Under the pieces are notes generated by a model. It was not told the origin of the DNA and did not search any database. It saw only the letters and a list, made by a program, of their open reading frames with translations. From the IMG/VR virus record IMGVR_UViG_3300046798_000124, positions 1 to 64,000 of that record: DNA of 64,000 nucleotides; one strand, given 5' to 3'. Numbering within the stretch: the stretch's first letter is position 1; each line of letters opens with the position of its first letter. A program made the position numbers and the translations under genes. Positions 17,471-25,323 of the stretch are shown here, one piece after another. The DNA comes from a virus.

Positions 17471-18199
17471 CTACCGACGCTTGCGCGACCGCGCGGCGAG
17501 CGGGACGGCGTCGATCTGGACCAGCTGCTCAAGATCGGCGCCGATGGCCGATAACGTGTCAGGGTCGGTGACGTGGCGCCGCAACACATCGAGGACGGTT
17601 CCGAGCAGACCCAGCGCCTCATCCACCGTCAACGTCGCCTGGAGCTTCTCCAGGCGCTTGGCCTCCTGGTCCGCGAGTCTGGCTCTCCGATCCAGTTGCA
17701 GACCCAACTCTTCCCACGCCGCGTGATCAGCGAGACCCTGCTCGAGGGGCTCGGCCAGAAGCTCCAGCGCCTCCTGCATCTTGACGACGTTGCCAGCCGC
17801 ACGATGGCGACGGAACTCACGCCAGAGTCGACCCAGCTGCTTCCAGGCAGCACCGGACTCACCACTCGTGACGCGCTCCAGGAGGCCGTTAATCCGCTCA
17901 GTAATCAGGGTGACATCGGCCTGGAGGCTGAGCAGCTCAGGGTCATCGTGGGTGGCCATGAACCGCTCACCGAGTGGCGCCGGCAGGTATTTGCTGTAGC
18001 GGCCATGTCGGTAGCCCGGCGCCTGTGAGCCCCTGAGGTTACGACCCCCATGGTGGTAGCAGCGTGTACGCCCAATCATCGGCGGCAAGGGACAGAAGCG
18101 GCCGAACCGGTTCAGTGAGTTGCACTTCCCCTCAACCTGCTCGAGGTTGCCCGTTACGGGGATCGGGGTGCCCCTTGGGACGCCAACGGCTCTGCTCAT
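17471..18199 (-). CDS. Terminase small subunit-like protein with HGG zinc motif
   Basis: 242 residues. The N-terminus has a C-x8-C-x9-C-x3-HGG pattern (CNSLNRFGRFCPLPP..RCYHHGG), a motif common in phage packaging-associated proteins of high-GC hosts. A long helical region follows, and the basic tail is SRKRR. It precedes the large terminase, the usual small-subunit slot. DNA recognition by the N-terminal motif is inference. Confidence 0.65.
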   Translation of the reverse strand: MSRAVGVPRGTPIPVTGNLEQVEGKCNSLNRFGRFCPLPPMIGRTRCYHHGGRNLRGSQAPGYRHGRYSKYLPAPLGERFMATHDDPELLSLQADVTLITERINGLLERVTSGESGAAWKQLGRLWREFRRHRAAGNVVKMQEALELLAEPLEQGLADHAAWEELGLQLDRRARLADQEAKRLEKLQATLTVDEALGLLGTVLDVLRRHVTDPDTLSAIGADLEQLVQIDAVPLAARSRKRR

Positions 18200-18214
18200 A
18201 GGCCTATCCAGCGC

Positions 18215-19888
18215 TCATGTTCGCGATCCAAAAATCGAGCCGGCCTGTTTGAACCATGGCTCACGGGAGGGTGACACCGAACGCCCTCCACCATAAGACG
18301 CGTAGCGCGGCTTCCGCTTGAGCGGGAACGGCCGCGTTGCCCAGGCCACGAAGTCGGTCGGTACGACGGCACAGACACAGGTCCACCCGAGCGGCATCCC
18401 CATCAGCCACTCGACGAACAGCGCCGAGAGTTGCGGGCGCAAGATCCGGCCGCCGAGCGAGGATGGCAGCCCAGCCGCCTCGGTCGTCGGGTCGGGGTGG
18501 CCAGGCAGGAAGCCGCCCGTCATCGACCGGGTGACCTGTTCCGTCAGCGGGCGACTGTTCCTGTGGGCGACCTCCTCCGAGGCCTCGCCCGACCGGAAGT
18601 CCGACTGCCTCGGCGTCATCCACTGGTGACGGACCTGATTCGGCAGCTGCTGCCCTCGGGTCTCGTTCCCCTTGCGCCGCTCCTGAGAGTCCTCCGAATT
18701 CGGCATCCGGTAGTCGCGCGCTGCCGGCGTCGCCCAGTCCTTCGTCATCCCCGTCAGGGAGTCCTGCGCCCCCGGATGGTTGCCGGCCGACTCCGCGTCC
18801 TCGGCCCGACTGGTCGGCCAGAGCCGGATCGCGTCCGTCAGCGTCGTCCCCGGATGCATGCGGCCAGTGGTTGTCGTATGTCGGCCAGCGGAGGCTGCCT
18901 CCTTGGTGTTGGCCGTCGGCCAGTTCGCCTGCGCCTCCTGCGACTCCTGGGCCACGATCGAGAGCGGCACCCCCGCCCCGTTGCCGTTGTAGCCCTTCTC
19001 CTTTAAGAGTGCCTGTCGCTTCCGCCAGGTCTCCGGCCCCTCGCCGTCGTTCGCCACCGACGCGTTCGGGGTCGGCCAGGTCGTCCTGGTCACTTCCTGG
19101 GCCTGACCGTACAGGAGCGGCTCGTCGGAACGCTCCCCACCACGGTAGGCGTTCCTGCCCCCCGACTTCTGGGTCTGCCCATTCTGATTGGCTTCCCAGA
19201 TCCGCCGGTCCTGCGGCGTCAATTCCGTCTCGTCGTGGTACTCGCGCGGCAGGATCCCCTGGCTCAACTCGGCCATCTGACCCAGTGAGGGCTCCGACCA
19301 GTGGCAGTCTACCGTCAACGAGCCCTGGCTCGCCCGATCCGCCGCCACCCGCGGCGTCGACCAGGGCTCGGTCCCAGGCGAGGCACCACCAGCGGTTTCG
19401 GCCATGGGGAGCGCCAACATCGCTCGCTCGGAGACAGCCCCATTCCGCATCGAACCCGCTTTCGGAAAGGCCCCCGAGAACAACGTCGAGTCCTCGTCCG
19501 GTGAGCTGGGCAACGTTCTCCAGGTAGACGTAGCGGGGTCGAACCTCGCGAAGGACGCGGAGGACCTCGAACCAGAGGCCGGAGCGCTCACCGTAGATGC
19601 CGGCGCCACGTCCGGCCAGGGAGATGTCCTGGCAGGGGAAGCCGGCAACGACAAGATCCACGACGCCACGCCACGCTCGGCCGTCGAAGGTTTCGAGATC
19701 GTCCCAGATAGGGAAATGAGGTAGGGTGCCGTCAGACATGCGCGCCGCGAGAACGGCCACAGCAGGGGCTTCGTTCTCAACCGCAGCGACAGTTCGGTAC
19801 CCGGGGAGAGCGCGTCCGACGCCGAGTCCAAGCCCGCCGATGCCGGCGCAGAGCTCAAGACCGTTGAGGGGACGTAGACCCACCCCAT
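18215..19888 (-). CDS. Overlapping-frame product of the methyltransferase locus
   Basis: 557 residues in a different frame of the same strand as the C5-methyltransferase. The ATG has GGAGGT 5 nt upstream and overlaps the preceding stop as TGATG. This is a better initiation site than that of the methyltransferase frame. After a Ser/Pro-rich start, residues ~115-185 (FARFDPATSTWRTL, FSGAFPKAGSMRNGAV) and repeated WPTPN/WATPAARD units lead to LSALFVEWLMGMPLGWT. As I recall, this pattern occurs in many phage and metagenome proteins annotated as DNA-methylase-like. Function unknown. Both frames look selected. Confidence 0.55.
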   Translation of the reverse strand: MGWVYVPSTVLSSAPASAGLDSASDALSPGTELSLRLRTKPLLWPFSRRACLTAPYLISLSGTISKPSTAERGVASWILSLPASPARTSPWPDVAPASTVSAPASGSRSSASFARFDPATSTWRTLPSSPDEDSTLFSGAFPKAGSMRNGAVSERAMLALPMAETAGGASPGTEPWSTPRVAADRASQGSLTVDCHWSEPSLGQMAELSQGILPREYHDETELTPQDRRIWEANQNGQTQKSGGRNAYRGGERSDEPLLYGQAQEVTRTTWPTPNASVANDGEGPETWRKRQALLKEKGYNGNGAGVPLSIVAQESQEAQANWPTANTKEAASAGRHTTTTGRMHPGTTLTDAIRLWPTSRAEDAESAGNHPGAQDSLTGMTKDWATPAARDYRMPNSEDSQERRKGNETRGQQLPNQVRHQWMTPRQSDFRSGEASEEVAHRNSRPLTEQVTRSMTGGFLPGHPDPTTEAAGLPSSLGGRILRPQLSALFVEWLMGMPLGWTCVCAVVPTDFVAWATRPFPLKRKPRYASYGGGRSVSPSREPWFKQAGSIFGSRT

Positions 19889-19895
19889 CAGTCAC
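18261..19895 (-). CDS. DNA (cytosine-5-)-methyltransferase
   Basis: About 544 residues. Motif I LELCAGIGGLGLGVG, motif IV with the catalytic Cys GFPCQDISLAGRGAGI, motif VI YVYLENVAQL and motif VIII GRNRWWCLAW are in the first 210 residues. Motif X LRGLGNAAVPAQAEAAL is at the C-terminus. The central ~280 residues are Gly/Asp-rich with LADPE-like repeats, the variable target-recognition zone. The start is uncertain: GTG at 19895 or 19883. It may protect phage DNA from host restriction. Almost the whole gene is also open in the frame of the neighbouring entry. Confidence 0.85.
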   Translation of the reverse strand: MTDGVGLRPLNGLELCAGIGGLGLGVGRALPGYRTVAAVENEAPAVAVLAARMSDGTLPHFPIWDDLETFDGRAWRGVVDLVVAGFPCQDISLAGRGAGIYGERSGLWFEVLRVLREVRPRYVYLENVAQLTGRGLDVVLGGLSESGFDAEWGCLRASDVGAPHGRNRWWCLAWDRALVDAAGGGGSGEPGLVDGRLPLVGALTGSDGRVEPGDPAARVPRRDGIDAAGPADLGSQSEWADPEVGGQERLPWWGAFRRAAPVRSGPGSDQDDLADPERVGGERRRGAGDLAEATGTLKGEGLQRQRGGGAALDRGPGVAGGAGELADGQHQGGSLRWPTYDNHWPHASGDDADGRDPALADQSGRGRGVGRQPSGGAGLPDGDDEGLGDAGSARLPDAEFGGLSGAAQGERDPRAAAAESGPSPVDDAEAVGLPVGRGLGGGRPQEQSPADGTGHPVDDGRLPAWPPRPDDRGGWAAILARRPDLAPATLGAVRRVADGDAARVDLCLCRRTDRLRGLGNAAVPAQAEAALRVLWWRAFGVTLP

Positions 19896-20358
19896 CTCCC
19901 ACCTCAAAGCTCGACAGCACCGTGGCGGTATGCAGAAGCTCCGGCTCGCCGTCAAGCTGGCGACGGGCCTGTTCGGCCACGTAGGCGTCGAAGCCCGGAT
20001 CACGGTTCTGCTCGGCGCGGCGGGCGGTCTCTAGCTTCGCTCCAGGACAGCGTGGTCCCGCGTGGATAGCCCGTCCGTACGGCAGGACGTGCCGCAGCGC
20101 CTCGAGGCGGGTCGGGCCGAGCCTGGGGATCGACCGCAACAGCCAGTCCGGGCAGGGGATGAGCACCCGGTAACAGGTGATACCTGCCCGCCTGATGGCC
20201 ATGATGGTGTCCCGATCCAGACCCAGCCCCGACCACTCGGCCTCGGCGATCTCATCGTCGTACGGGTCGTGCCAGTAGATCCGGTGCGCCTCCCAGAAGG
20301 GAGCCAGATGGGCGGTGCTGGTGCGGTAGCGGCGCTCGGGCGGCACGATCATGACCAT
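19888..20358 (-). CDS. Hypothetical protein with helix-hairpin-helix-like segment
   Basis: 156 residues. LLRSIPRLGPTRLEALRHVLPYG near residue 75 looks like a helix-hairpin-helix DNA contact (I-P-x-L-G-P-x-R). Upstream is an IMAIRRAGITCYRVL segment of similar type, so two HhH units are possible. The stop overlaps the start of the overlapping-frame gene (TGATG). It may act on DNA with the methyltransferase; this is inferred only from context. Confidence 0.5.
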   Translation of the reverse strand: MVMIVPPERRYRTSTAHLAPFWEAHRIYWHDPYDDEIAEAEWSGLGLDRDTIMAIRRAGITCYRVLIPCPDWLLRSIPRLGPTRLEALRHVLPYGRAIHAGPRCPGAKLETARRAEQNRDPGFDAYVAEQARRQLDGEPELLHTATVLSSFEVGGD

Positions 20359-20361
20359 GGC

Positions 20362-21162
20362 TCAACCCCCAAGCCCACTCGGTGAGGCCGGCAGCAGGTA
20401 GGCTCGGACACCGGCATCCTCGAAGACCTCGGCAAGCTCCTCCAGGAGCTCCTCGGCCTCGGTCTCACTCCGGCACTCGACCACGAGCGGGTGGACGAGA
20501 TCATCGACGGCCCCGAGGTGACCCCCGCGACCGCCACCCTGTGGACCGAAGGCCGCGCCGACAACCCGCCCCTCAGGCGCATCATCCACAGGCTCACGCT
20601 TCGAACGGGCCGCAAGTCCCGCCAGCATCACCTTCAGGGGATCGGCCTGGACCTGGGCCTTCGCAGCCAGTTCCGCCAGCTTCTGTCGGTCGGCGGTCGC
20701 CATGGCGCCAATCGGGTCATGGGTCGCCAGAATCGCGGCCTCATCCTCGTCGCTCTGGCAGTCGATCCAGCCCACCGGCACCACCGCCTGGCCGGTCCGG
20801 ATCGCCTCAGCGACCCTGAGGTGGCCGTCGAGGATGCGTCCGGAGCGCCGGCTCACCAGGACCTCGCCGACGAAGCCCACCTCCTCGATCGCCGCTTCGA
20901 GCGCCTCACGCTGGGCGACGGGGTGGCCCCGAAAGTTATCGGGGTGGTTGATCAGGTCCGAGGGGTCGACGAGGTCGTGGGCGACGACGCGGAGGTGCCA
21001 TGCTGGGGTGGCGGCTCGGCGATCATCAGTGCCAACAGGACCGCCAGCCCCTGAAACTGCCGATGCTGTCGTGGCAGGGGTGGCGTCGGCACCCTCAGGC
21101 GAGAGTCGCGGGTCGGCTCGATCCGCTGATGAGGACGCGGTGCTCCGTCTGCCATCAGACAT
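20362..21162 (-). CDS. ParB-like N-terminal (ParB/Srx) domain protein
   Basis: 266 residues from MSDGRRSTASS. The N-terminal ~45 residues are disordered. The core is ParB-like: VDPSDLINHPDNFRGHP, then EEVGFVGEVLVSRRSGRILDGHLRVAEAI (the box with DGH) and VPVGWIDCQSDEDEAAIL. This fold occurs in partition proteins and in phage proteins next to methyltransferases. The C-terminal half lacks a clear helix-turn-helix. Either chromosome/plasmid partition or a methylase-associated role is possible. Confidence 0.75.
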   Translation of the reverse strand: MSDGRRSTASSSADRADPRLSPEGADATPATTASAVSGAGGPVGTDDRRAATPAWHLRVVAHDLVDPSDLINHPDNFRGHPVAQREALEAAIEEVGFVGEVLVSRRSGRILDGHLRVAEAIRTGQAVVPVGWIDCQSDEDEAAILATHDPIGAMATADRQKLAELAAKAQVQADPLKVMLAGLAARSKREPVDDAPEGRVVGAAFGPQGGGRGGHLGAVDDLVHPLVVECRSETEAEELLEELAEVFEDAGVRAYLLPASPSGLGG

Positions 21163-21319
21163 GTGCCCGGGCCAGCGCATGGCAGACGACGAGACCAGCA
21201 GCGAGGAACGCGAGGGCCAGGTCCGAGAGACCAAACGGCCCCAACTGGCCAACGCCGATCGAAGCCAGGAGCGCCAGGACACCGGCGATGGCGTAGAGCG
21301 CGGTCGCACCAACCAGCAT
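21155..21319 (-). CDS. Small two-segment membrane protein
   Basis: 54 residues, almost entirely hydrophobic (ATALYAIAGVLALLASIGVG and LALAFLAAGLVVCHAL). GAGGGGGA precedes the ATG. It is the first gene of the minus-strand late operon and overlaps the ParB-like start by 8 bp. Function unknown. Confidence 0.5.
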   Translation of the reverse strand: MLVGATALYAIAGVLALLASIGVGQLGPFGLSDLALAFLAAGLVVCHALARAHV

Positions 21320-21344
21320 GACGTCCCCCTCGCTGTGGTGATAT

Positions 21345-21367
21345 TCCTCAACGGATTTCGTTGAGGA
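21345..21367. promoter_or_regulatory. Dyad in the divergent intergenic region
   Basis: A perfect 9-bp inverted repeat (TCCTCAACG / CGTTGAGGA, 5-nt spacer) lies 26 bp upstream of the first late-operon gene, between divergent gene clusters. It could be an operator or a leader hairpin controlling the leftward operon. The rest of 21320-21518 shows no gene. Confidence 0.45.
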
Positions 21368-21518
21368 TACTGCACACTCCAGGGTCCATGATACCGCACG
21401 GGTACCCAAAGTCCACCCAAACGGCCCAGGAATGGGTACTCCCTGGTCGGCTTGACTGGCTGACCATGAGTGAGGACTGTGACCGCACGTCTGCGGTCGG
21501 CGACTGAGGAGATGGAAC

Positions 21519-21704
21519 ATGCTTGAACAACGCCAGTGGTGCGAGGACATCGAGACGCTGCTGGGGTATGACGCGCGACCCGAGCCGCATTCCCGCTGCC
21601 GTCGCTGCGGGAGGGTCTACAGATGGTCCGGGTTCGTGTCGATCAAGATCGGCCCGTGTATCGCTGAGCGCTGGCCGTGTCTGGAATCGTCGGCCGGCGA
21701 CTGA
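21519..21704 (+). CDS. Small Cys-rich protein
   Basis: 61 residues with GAGGAG upstream of the ATG. SRCRRCGRVYRW followed by CIAERWPC gives a plausible four-Cys zinc site. First gene of a short plus-strand cluster. No family recognised. Confidence 0.5.
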   Translation: MLEQRQWCEDIETLLGYDARPEPHSRCRRCGRVYRWSGFVSIKIGPCIAERWPCLESSAGD

Positions 21705-21717
21705 GGAGGTGCGGGGG

Positions 21718-22008
21718 ATGGACAAGACAAGACTGGCTGAGATCAGACGCATCGCTCAGCATGCCGTCGATTATCCGTCAGTGACGGTTGGTGGCAGCAT
21801 GTCGATGCCGTCATGGACGACGCAGCTCGGCGGCGCGGTGCTCGACCTCTTGGTCGAGCGGGCAGCTATGCGGGCGGCGGGTGATGGGATGGCGCAGTGG
21901 TTGGAGACGTTGACGGAGCTTCACCCGGAGGCGCACTACAGCCGCGCGGCACTCCAGGCATGGCGGGCGCTCGCCGGCCAGGACGCGGCGACTGAGGAGG
22001 GGTCTTGA
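21718..22008 (+). CDS. Hypothetical helical protein
   Basis: 96 residues from an ATG with GAGGAGGTG upstream. It has a mostly helical composition (KTRLAEIRRIAQHAVDY; MAQWLETLTELHPEAHY) and a conserved-looking WTTQLGGAVLDLL. The stop overlaps the next start (TTGA). Function unknown. Confidence 0.5.
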   Translation: MDKTRLAEIRRIAQHAVDYPSVTVGGSMSMPSWTTQLGGAVLDLLVERAAMRAAGDGMAQWLETLTELHPEAHYSRAALQAWRALAGQDAATEEGS

Positions 22009-22532
22009 CAGGATATTGTCCAGATTGCGGTGGAACCGCGTGCATCTGCCCGGTGCCGTCTGCCGCGACGGATGACCATGAGCCGTGGGTGTACGGCGAC
22101 CCAATGACGCCAGCACGCCTCGCCCGCATTCGTCAGGCAGCGAACGGCCCGTACGGCGTCACTGACGAGATGGCGGACGACCTGCTGGCCGAGGTCGCTC
22201 GCCTGCGATCCGAGCTCCACGATGCCAACGTTGCGGCGGTCGGCGCGGCCATGCTCCGTCAGAACACGCTCAAGGAGCGGGACGCGCTGCGGGAGGCGAT
22301 GGAGCGCATCGCGTACGGACCATGCGAACCCGGTTGCTATTCGGAGCGCGGATCGCCGTGCATATGCTGGCTAGACGTTGCGAGGCGGGCGCTCGCCGGG
22401 CGTGGCGAGGCAGTCCTACCCGACCCGCTCGACGGTGAAGTGGCACCATCTGAGCCACAGGATCGTCGGGACATCCCAGGTGGAGATACTGAGCGCGGCG
22501 TAGCGAATCTCGGCCAGGCCCCTGGCGGTTAG
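22005..22532 (+). CDS. Hypothetical Cys-rich protein
   Basis: 175 residues from a TTG with GAGGAGGGG upstream; TTGA overlap with the previous gene. Cysteines in YCPDCGGTACICP at the N-terminus and CEPGCYSERGSPCICW near residue 115 flank a helical middle (MADDLLAEVARLRSEL). The last ~40 residues overlap a convergent gene and look low-complexity, so the natural end may have been lost. Confidence 0.45.
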   Translation: MTGYCPDCGGTACICPVPSAATDDHEPWVYGDPMTPARLARIRQAANGPYGVTDEMADDLLAEVARLRSELHDANVAAVGAAMLRQNTLKERDALREAMERIAYGPCEPGCYSERGSPCICWLDVARRALAGRGEAVLPDPLDGEVAPSEPQDRRDIPGGDTERGVANLGQAPGG

Positions 22533-22889
22533 GTACACGGCGTCGTAGACCTCGGCCAGTTGCTCGAAGTCAATGGTCGGATCCGACCATTGGTCCGGCA
22601 TCCAACGGTAGGGGCGATCCGCCACCGCAAGTTGAAAGCCGAGCCAGCTGTCGATCTCATAGACGAGCGGGTTCTCGGCCGTCACCCGCCAGAGCGCCCC
22701 GTCCTTCAGAAAGCCGGGATTGTCCGTCCCGAGGCACCAGTCCATCCAGAGCGACGGCAGTCCAGGGACCTCCGGACAGGTCCAGAGTCCACCCGAGGGC
22801 TTGCCCAGTGGTCCGGCGTCCTTCATCGAGATCGGATTCCAGCGCTCCGGCACCGGCTCATCGCCAACGAAGATGCTGCTGAGCGCCAC
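22416..22889 (-). CDS. Hypothetical protein
   Basis: 157 residues from a GTG, last gene of a leftward operon. A Trp-rich beta pattern (GGLWTCPEVPGLPSLWMDW, GALWRVTAENPLVYEIDSWLGF) suggests a small mixed fold. Overlaps the tail of the convergent plus-strand gene by 117 bp. No family recognised. Confidence 0.5.
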   Translation of the reverse strand: MALSSIFVGDEPVPERWNPISMKDAGPLGKPSGGLWTCPEVPGLPSLWMDWCLGTDNPGFLKDGALWRVTAENPLVYEIDSWLGFQLAVADRPYRWMPDQWSDPTIDFEQLAEVYDAVYLTARGLAEIRYAALSISTWDVPTILWLRWCHFTVERVG

Positions 22890-22892
22890 CGG

Positions 22893-23198
22893 CTACTCCC
22901 ACGGCCCATGGGTGCGCTCCGGGTTCAGCACGACCGCGACCATCCAGATGTCGAGGATCGGGATGAGCTTCTGCCACTCGTCCTGGTCATCGAGATCGCT
23001 CCAGCGGTGCTCAACCGCGGTGACGCGCGCCTGAAGTGGCGGACCAACTGGACGGTCAAGATCCTGGATAGGCCAGGGCAGGCACAGAAGCTCACCAACA
23101 CGGGGAACGGCCTCAACCTCAAGCTCGATCTGATGCGACTCCGTGAGACGACGGTCATCAGGATGCCCGCTGGGGTGCAGCTCGACCCAGACCCGCAT
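22893..23198 (-). CDS. Hypothetical beta-rich protein
   Basis: 101 residues; long alternating strands (RVWVELHPSGH, HQIELEVEAVPRVGELLCL, WMVAVVLNPE). The start lies 2 bp after the upstream gene. Resembles small phage proteins of single beta-barrel type; function unknown. Confidence 0.45.
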   Translation of the reverse strand: MRVWVELHPSGHPDDRRLTESHQIELEVEAVPRVGELLCLPWPIQDLDRPVGPPLQARVTAVEHRWSDLDDQDEWQKLIPILDIWMVAVVLNPERTHGPWE

Positions 23199-23199
23199 G

Positions 23200-23463
23200 T
23201 CAGGCCTCGGTCTCGGTCTGGCCGGTGTCCTCCAGGTCGGCGATGGTGCCGATGGGCGCGAAGTCCTTGACACCCAGGAGGACGCGGTCGCCGTGGCGCA
23301 GGTAGATGATGTCGTAGGGACCGTGTTCTGGCGGCCAGCAGACCAGCGCCGTCGCCCGCCAGGGGGCACCTGGACGGCTGAGGTAGACGGCGGCGTACTC
23401 CTGGCCACGGAAGCGGTAGATGCCACCCTCACGGAGCGGGCTCACGGTGTCAGGTGCCGCCAT
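23200..23463 (-). CDS. Hypothetical protein
   Basis: About 87 residues. The ATG at 23463 is chosen because GGGGTGG lies just upstream, though an ATG 12 nt earlier is possible. GGIYRFRGQEYAAVYLS and RVLLGVKDFAPIG suggest a beta-barrel. Part of the leftward operon. Confidence 0.45.
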   Translation of the reverse strand: MAAPDTVSPLREGGIYRFRGQEYAAVYLSRPGAPWRATALVCWPPEHGPYDIIYLRHGDRVLLGVKDFAPIGTIADLEDTGQTETEA

Positions 23464-23887
23464 AGTCCACCCCATAGATCGCCCGCAGGTAGGTCTCCTC
23501 CGAGACCAGCGGCCGGAGCGCCGCCATCAGCCGCTCGGCGCGCGCGGCCAGGCGCTTCGGACAATCGTGGTGGACCTCGACGCGGCCGAACCTCGGCTGA
23601 AGACAGGTGGAGTAGTGCTCGATCGTCTGGTGGCCGTCGTAGGTGCCAGAGGTCGTACAGGTTGGACAGGCATGGATGGCCTCGGTATCGAAGCCGTCGG
23701 CAGCGAGCAGCACCCAGCCCTCCTCACCCACAAAGACACCCTTATGCCAGCCGGGCTTGACGCCATCGACCGTGGCGTAGAGCGTGGTCCCACAGGCGTC
23801 GTAGTCGTGGTAGCTCGGGTCGTCTCGACGGAACGCCGGCACCATGTCAGGCCGGCAGTTCAAACAGCCATGCACGTGCTCCGTCAT
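23450..23887 (-). CDS. Hypothetical Cys/His-rich protein
   Basis: 145 residues. CLNCRPDMVP at the N-terminus, CPTCTTSGTYDGHQTIEHYSTC in the middle and HHDCPKRL further on give several candidate zinc ligands. VLLAADGFDTEAIHACP resembles small phage zinc ribbons. Coupled by overlap to both neighbours. Confidence 0.45.
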   Translation of the reverse strand: MTEHVHGCLNCRPDMVPAFRRDDPSYHDYDACGTTLYATVDGVKPGWHKGVFVGEEGWVLLAADGFDTEAIHACPTCTTSGTYDGHQTIEHYSTCLQPRFGRVEVHHDCPKRLAARAERLMAALRPLVSEETYLRAIYGVDYGGT

Positions 23888-24045
23888 GTCGGACTCCCGT
23901 CCTGCTTCCAGGCGGTGAGACAGGCGAAGCCACAGAACACCAGGTCACCGGTCTGGGCTCGGGGCAGTGTGATCCGGGTGTAGGTCGGCAGGCGCTTCCC
24001 ACAGCCCGTGCAGTGGGTCGACTCAGCGGGCTTCGTGGCGGCCAT
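23884..24045 (-). CDS. Small zinc-ribbon protein
   Basis: 53 residues, start chosen by GGAGGT 5 nt upstream. CTGCGKRLP followed by FCGFACL gives CxxC..CxxxC. Promoter-like TACCAT lies just upstream on the minus strand (separate entry). Confidence 0.5.
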   Translation of the reverse strand: MAATKPAESTHCTGCGKRLPTYTRITLPRAQTGDLVFCGFACLTAWKQDGSPT

Positions 24046-24061
24046 CGTACACCTCCCCCCA

Positions 24062-24125
24062 CGGCATGGTACACCGACCACTGGCCGGCCAAAGACGGCT
24101 GTTTTCGACGGGTTTCGGCCGTCTT
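24062..24125 (-). promoter_or_regulatory. Hairpin and promoter-like site before the 24.0-22.4 kb operon
   Basis: On the minus strand a GACGGC/GCCGTC-type hairpin (24092-24125, uridine-rich loop) precedes TTTGGC, 16 nt, then TACCAT inside GGTGTACCAT. GGTGTACC is half of the operator seen in the plus-strand promoters at 26.45, 29.58 and 33.96 kb. The remaining part of 24126-24233 shows no gene. Confidence 0.35.
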
Positions 24126-24233
24126 ACGGCGCATATGCGGCGGCGTATGACCAGAATCGGCGCGTTGGTGCGACGCGCGTGGGGATCTCTCGAAGGGGGC
24201 GCCGAGTGGCGAACATATTGATTCATAGCTCCG

Positions 24234-24698
24234 TCACTCGGGATCGTGGACCGGCGGCAGGGCCTCGTCGGCGGCCTGAAAGGCGTCGAGGGCAGCCGAG
24301 GTTGCTTCGGCGGCGGCGGTTAGCATGCGCCTCCGGGTCTCCTCCGGCGCCTGGTGGTGGTTGTAGTAGGTGGTCAGCAGGAGATCAGCGGAGGCGAGGA
24401 CGACGCGGGCGAGTGCCAGGCGCGTCCAGACGTAGCGCAGCTGCTGGCGCTGATGCTCGGCCTCAGCCGAGGCGTAGAGCGCCATCGCGGCCGCGGCCTG
24501 ACCTGGGGGGTAGCGCGGCGGCTCTTCGGGAGTACCGACGCCTGGGCGCACGTGCTCCTCCATCAGGGCCGCGGCATAGACCAGGTGGCTCACGATCTCC
24601 TGTGCCACGCGCGGGGACAGATCCTGGCCGGCGGTATGCACGACGTCGAAGCTGGTCCTGACGGCCTCCAGCACCACCGCCGCTACCTTCGGGTCCAT
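24234..24698 (-). CDS. Hypothetical helical protein
   Basis: 154 residues from an ATG that overlaps the upstream stop (TGATG). Entirely helical, including QRQQLRYVWTRLALARVVLASADLL. No domain recognised; it may be a small four-helix-bundle protein. Confidence 0.5.
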   Translation of the reverse strand: MDPKVAAVVLEAVRTSFDVVHTAGQDLSPRVAQEIVSHLVYAAALMEEHVRPGVGTPEEPPRYPPGQAAAAMALYASAEAEHQRQQLRYVWTRLALARVVLASADLLLTTYYNHHQAPEETRRRMLTAAAEATSAALDAFQAADEALPPVHDPE

Positions 24699-25021
24699 CA
24701 GCGGGGCGCGTCCCACCGCGAGCGGGGCCTCGGGACACCAGGATTCCCGCGACTGGGATGCTGCGAGCTGTCAGCGCAGCGGGTACAGACCAGCGCCGAG
24801 CACGAGAGTCGCACCAGGAAGTCACCGGCCGATCCCAGACCGAGGTTGTTACACCAGAACCAGATCGAAACCCAGGCCTCACCGCCACGACGGACCTCAC
24901 TCACCTCACGGACGTAGTGAACCCGACCGGTGGTCCGGATCCGAAAGTAGGACGGTGGGTCCGGCAGGACGGTGACGCCCCGATCAGGCATAGCCCGCTC
25001 GTACTCGGGCAGGCGCACCAC
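24698..25021 (-). CDS. Hypothetical protein
   Basis: 107 residues from a GTG. A beta-rich N-terminus (SYFRIRTTGRVHYVREVSEV, AWVSIWFWCNN) is followed by a CSALVCTRCADSS cysteine cluster. Coupled to both neighbours; function unknown. Confidence 0.45.
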   Translation of the reverse strand: MVRLPEYERAMPDRGVTVLPDPPSYFRIRTTGRVHYVREVSEVRRGGEAWVSIWFWCNNLGLGSAGDFLVRLSCSALVCTRCADSSQHPSRGNPGVPRPRSRWDAPR

Positions 25022-25023
25022 GG

Positions 25024-25323
25024 CTAGCCACGGCCAGGTCGAGCTGCCGCAACCGTGGGGACGATGGAGGCCTGCTCGCGCTCAGTGAACGGGGCCTCGG
25101 CCATCACGACCCCGAGCGCCTTCGCCAGGTCCTCCCCCACCGCTCGGGCGGAATCCCGCACGGCAAGGCCAATCGTCTTCTCCAACCCCGGCGGGCCATC
25201 GGCCACCTTCACGTCGATGTCAACGGCGATCCCCACCTGCGTGGTCACCACTGTCACCTGGATCCCGACAGCCAGCAACCCAGCATTGGGAAGCTGCAAC
25301 GGCGGGCGCTTCTTCCTGGTCAT
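25024..25323 (-). CDS. Hypothetical protein
   Basis: 99 residues. Basic N-terminus MTRKKRPPLQLP, then VGIQVTVVTTQVGIAVDIDV strands and a helical end (LEKTIGLAVRDSARAVGEDLAKAL). TGATG overlap with the upstream gene. No family recognised. Confidence 0.45.
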   Translation of the reverse strand: MTRKKRPPLQLPNAGLLAVGIQVTVVTTQVGIAVDIDVKVADGPPGLEKTIGLAVRDSARAVGEDLAKALGVVMAEAPFTEREQASIVPTVAAARPGRG

